A stretch of 7,518 nucleotides of DNA from Actinomycetota bacterium. GTDB lineage: Bacteria > Actinomycetota > Actinomycetes > Nanopelagicales > Nanopelagicaceae. Location of the stretch: positions 1-7,518 of the forward strand of contig WLDA01000041.1 in the NCBI GenBank assembly GCA_009705025.1, given 5' to 3'. Made by a program: the position numbers and the translations under genes. Shown piece by piece: positions 5,619-7,518 of the stretch (position 1 is its first letter; every line of letters starts with the position of its first letter). The notes beneath the pieces were generated by a model. The model ran no database searches, was not told the origin of the DNA, and was given only the letters and a program-made list of their open reading frames with translations.

Positions 5619-6746
5619 TTAGAGAGTTCTTGCACCCTGACTAGGTAGTGAAGTAAAGAATCGCGGAGCTTTATATCCCTTATCTTGAAATGCTTTTTCA
5701 ATTCCCATTTTTGTGCTCTCTACATTCTGCGCTTTAACAAGTGCGATTGCACTTCCACCAAAGCCTCCACCGACCATGCGCGCGCCTAGCGCTCCAGCTG
5801 CAAGTGAGGCATCTACTGCGCAATCTAATTCTGGGCACGAAACTGTGTAATCATCTCGAAGAGAATTATGGGAAGCGTTGATGAGATTTCCGAGTTCAAC
5901 AAAATCGTTCTTCTCAAGTGCAATAACAGCATCTAAAACTCTCTGTATCTCTGTTACTGCATGGTGAGCGCGTAAAAATTCAGTCTCTGTAATCTCAGAT
6001 CTTTTAGAGAACAATTCATCCAAAGAAAGATGACGCATAGATATTTTCTTCAACTTATTTACAACAGAATCACATGAGCCACGTCGCTCGGCATAGCCCC
6101 CATCAACCAATGCGTGATGCACCTGTGTATCGATGATGAGTAATTCAAGTCCGTGAGACGCCACATCAAATGAAATATTTTTAGTTGTGAGGTCGCGGCA
6201 ATCCAGCAGTAGGGCGCTTCCTTTTTCTGCCATTAATGAAACAGATTGATCCATAATCCCACATGGCATTCCAACATAATCATTTTCAGCTTTTTGGCAC
6301 AAGCGAGCAAGCGTTGGAAGATCATGCCCTAAAGAAAAGAGCGAATTCAAAGCAGTTGCAACACTTGCTTCAAGGGCAGCAGAAGATGAAAGTCCTGCAC
6401 CGACTGGAACTTTTCCATCTATGAAGATCTCAAGACCTGTTGTAATGCCAAGTGACCAGATAACTCCGAGCACATAGCGCTCCCAATCGCCCTTTAGGTT
6501 TGGGGAGATATCGGATATTGCAACAGATATAACTTCACTATTTCGTTGAACAGAGGCAATTTTGATTACATTCTCATTTGTTCTAGCGATAGCGACATCA
6601 GTGCAGTCACTTATCGCAAAGGGAAGAACAAAGCCCTCACTAAAATCAATATGTTCTCCAATGAGATTTACTCGACCAGGGGCACTTGCACAAATATGCG
6701 GGGAGTGGCCATACACTTTTTCGAAGTTTGAGGAAATGGAACTCAT
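5619..6746 (-). CDS. galK: Galactokinase
   Basis: This is a 375-residue cytoplasmic GHMP-family kinase that phosphorylates galactose with ATP to galactose 1-phosphate, the entry step of the Leloir pathway. Motif 1 is [21 protein letters not shown] at 22-42. It keeps the usual sugar-contacting R25, E31, H32 and D34, although the common THR-Asp-Tyr wording (HTDY) reads HIDF here. Motif 2, the ATP loop, is [15 protein letters not shown] (114-128). The catalytic aspartate is D166 in [18 protein letters not shown] (216-225) matches the conserved Y-x-x-R-R-x-x-C. Motif 3 is [13 protein letters not shown] (324-336). The start is right for the family, with 24 residues before GRVNL. Only 3 nt separate it from the galE stop, with just a weak GGA nearby (within the galE end), so translation is probably coupled to galE. 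Its stop codon directly abuts the ACT gene stop on the opposite strand. Confidence 0.95.
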   Translation of the reverse strand: MSSISSNFEKVYGHSPHICASAPGRVNLIGEHIDFSEGFVLPFAISDCTDVAIARTNENVIKIASVQRNSEVISVAISDISPNLKGDWERYVLGVIWSLGITTGLEIFIDGKVPVGAGLSSSAALEASVATALNSLFSLGHDLPTLARLCQKAENDYVGMPCGIMDQSVSLMAEKGSALLLDCRDLTTKNISFDVASHGLELLIIDTQVHHALVDGGYAERRGSCDSVVNKLKKISMRHLSLDELFSKRSEITETEFLRAHHAVTEIQRVLDAVIALEKNDFVELGNLINASHNSLRDDYTVSCPELDCAVDASLAAGALGARMVGGGFGGSAIALVKAQNVESTKMGIEKAFQDKGYKAPRFFTSLPSQGARTL

Positions 6747-6749
6747 TGA

Positions 6750-7518
6750 TTATCCAAAAGACGCGAGCGTATCTGAAACCATTGCTTCAAGATTTCTAGT
6801 GGGTTTCCATCCAAGAACGTGATTTGCTTTAGTTATATCAGCGATGAGAACAGCAGGATCTCCCGCACGTCTAGGAGAATCAACAAATGGGATTTGAGAA
6901 CCAGTTGCTTGCGAGGCTGCCGCTATTACTTCACGAACTGAATAGCCACCGCCTGAACCTAAATTGAAAATCTCATGACCAGGATTACCGAGAGTGTTTA
7001 GCGCTTTGATATGTGCATCAATAAGGTCTACAACGTGCACATAGTCACGAATGCATGTGCCATCTTTTGTTGGCCAATCGCTACCAAATATCTTTACAGG
7101 ATTTTCTGAAGAACTACGTAAAACATTTGGAATCAGGTGAGTTTCAGGATTATGGCGCTCTTTTAGCCAACCCCGAGAAGATTTATGCGCACCCGCTACA
7201 TTGAAATAGCGAAGTGATGCAGCAGATAATCCATGACCTCTAGCCTCATCTGTAATCATTGCATCGACAGCTAACTTAGATGCACCATAGGCATTTGTGG
7301 GTCTATTTGAAGCAGTCTCAAGAATTGGTAAAACTTCTGGCTCGCCATAAGTTGCAGCAGACGAAGAGAAAATCAATTTCGAAATCTTGGCAGCGCGCAT
7401 TTCATCTAATAAGTTGCGAGTACCGCCAACATTGACGCTCCAATAAAGTTCTGGTTTCTCTACGGATTCACCAACGAGTGATTTACCAGCAAAATGCATT
7501 ACGGCATCGCACCCCTTG
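6750..7518 (-). CDS. galE: UDP-glucose 4-epimerase, C-terminal part (5' end outside window)
   Basis: This is an extended short-chain dehydrogenase/reductase enzyme that interconverts UDP-galactose and UDP-glucose with bound NAD. The frame stays open to the window edge: KGCDAV precedes [20 protein letters not shown]. That run is the family's internal DAVIHFAG region, so the methionine at 7499 is not the real start. The N-terminal Rossmann glycine motif, expected about 75-80 residues earlier, lies outside. Counting that methionine as 1, the visible landmarks are the catalytic serine region SSSAATYG (45-52), the YxxxK pair Y71/K75 (NAYGASKLA), LRYFNVAGA (96-104), [14 protein letters not shown] (146-159) and [17 protein letters not shown] (209-225). 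It ends FG-stop 3 nt before galK, forming a gal operon; galT would be expected further upstream. Related UDP-pentose epimerases share these motifs, but the galK neighbour favours GalE. Confidence 0.93.
   Translation of the reverse strand, partial: KGCDAVMHFAGKSLVGESVEKPELYWSVNVGGTRNLLDEMRAAKISKLIFSSSAATYGEPEVLPILETASNRPTNAYGASKLAVDAMITDEARGHGLSAASLRYFNVAGAHKSSRGWLKERHNPETHLIPNVLRSSSENPVKIFGSDWPTKDGTCIRDYVHVVDLIDAHIKALNTLGNPGHEIFNLGSGGGYSVREVIAAASQATGSQIPFVDSPRRAGDPAVLIADITKANHVLGWKPTRNLEAMVSDTLASFG

Noticed and set aside
7497..7499. ATG at 7499 as the start of galE
   Set aside because: The frame continues upstream as KGCDAV to the window edge, and the sequence there aligns with an internal part of GalE. 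The N-terminal NAD-binding region is missing, so the gene is cut by the window.

Overview
The window looks like a chromosomal segment from a small-genome, AT-leaning actinobacterium. The evidence is the dgt–dnaG pair followed by a tRNA-Asn gene, 4-nt stop/start overlaps, tight spacing, and protein sequences of actinobacterial character. By eye the base composition is low to mid 40s % G+C (not computed). A freshwater Nanopelagicales (acI)-type lineage is my best guess, but it is an inference and not proved by any marker here.

Layout. Positions 1-57 hold the last 18 codons of an unidentified plus-strand gene, whose stop overlaps the start of dgt (54-1283, dNTP triphosphohydrolase). dnaG (1293-3149, primase) follows after 9 nt. 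A tRNA-Asn(GTT) gene with encoded CCA lies at 3211-3285, with a plausible promoter of its own. Next comes a plus-strand cluster: a five-membrane-segment protein fusing a DoxX/DoxD-type domain to a Tat-motif-bearing Rieske [2Fe-2S] domain (3347-4231), an HtrA/DegP-like exported serine protease with a PDZ domain (4228-5334, overlapping the previous gene by ATGA), and a 79-residue free-standing ACT-domain protein (5379-5618). The minus strand carries galK (6746-5619) and the C-terminal part of galE (7518-6750, running off the window edge), a galactose-catabolism operon that meets the ACT gene stop-to-stop with no spacer. The longest stretch without protein coding is 3150-3346, which holds the tRNA and its flanking signals; no gap exceeds 300 bases.

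How the genes work together. Dgt and DnaG are replication and nucleotide-pool functions, read as one transcript. GalE and GalK belong to the Leloir pathway. The DoxX–Rieske/HtrA pair looks like an envelope unit: a quinone/electron-transfer-type membrane protein translationally coupled to an extracytoplasmic quality-control protease. This is the least ordinary part of the window. Inside the fusion gene, a perfect AGGAGG lies 10 nt upstream of an in-frame GTG just before the twin-arginine motif. The one gene could therefore make both the full membrane fusion and a separate 141-residue Tat-exported Rieske protein. That, the mixed Sec/Tat topology, and a small two-cysteine module at the mature N-terminus of the protease are the observations most worth checking. 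I saw no mobile element, CRISPR array or phage gene.
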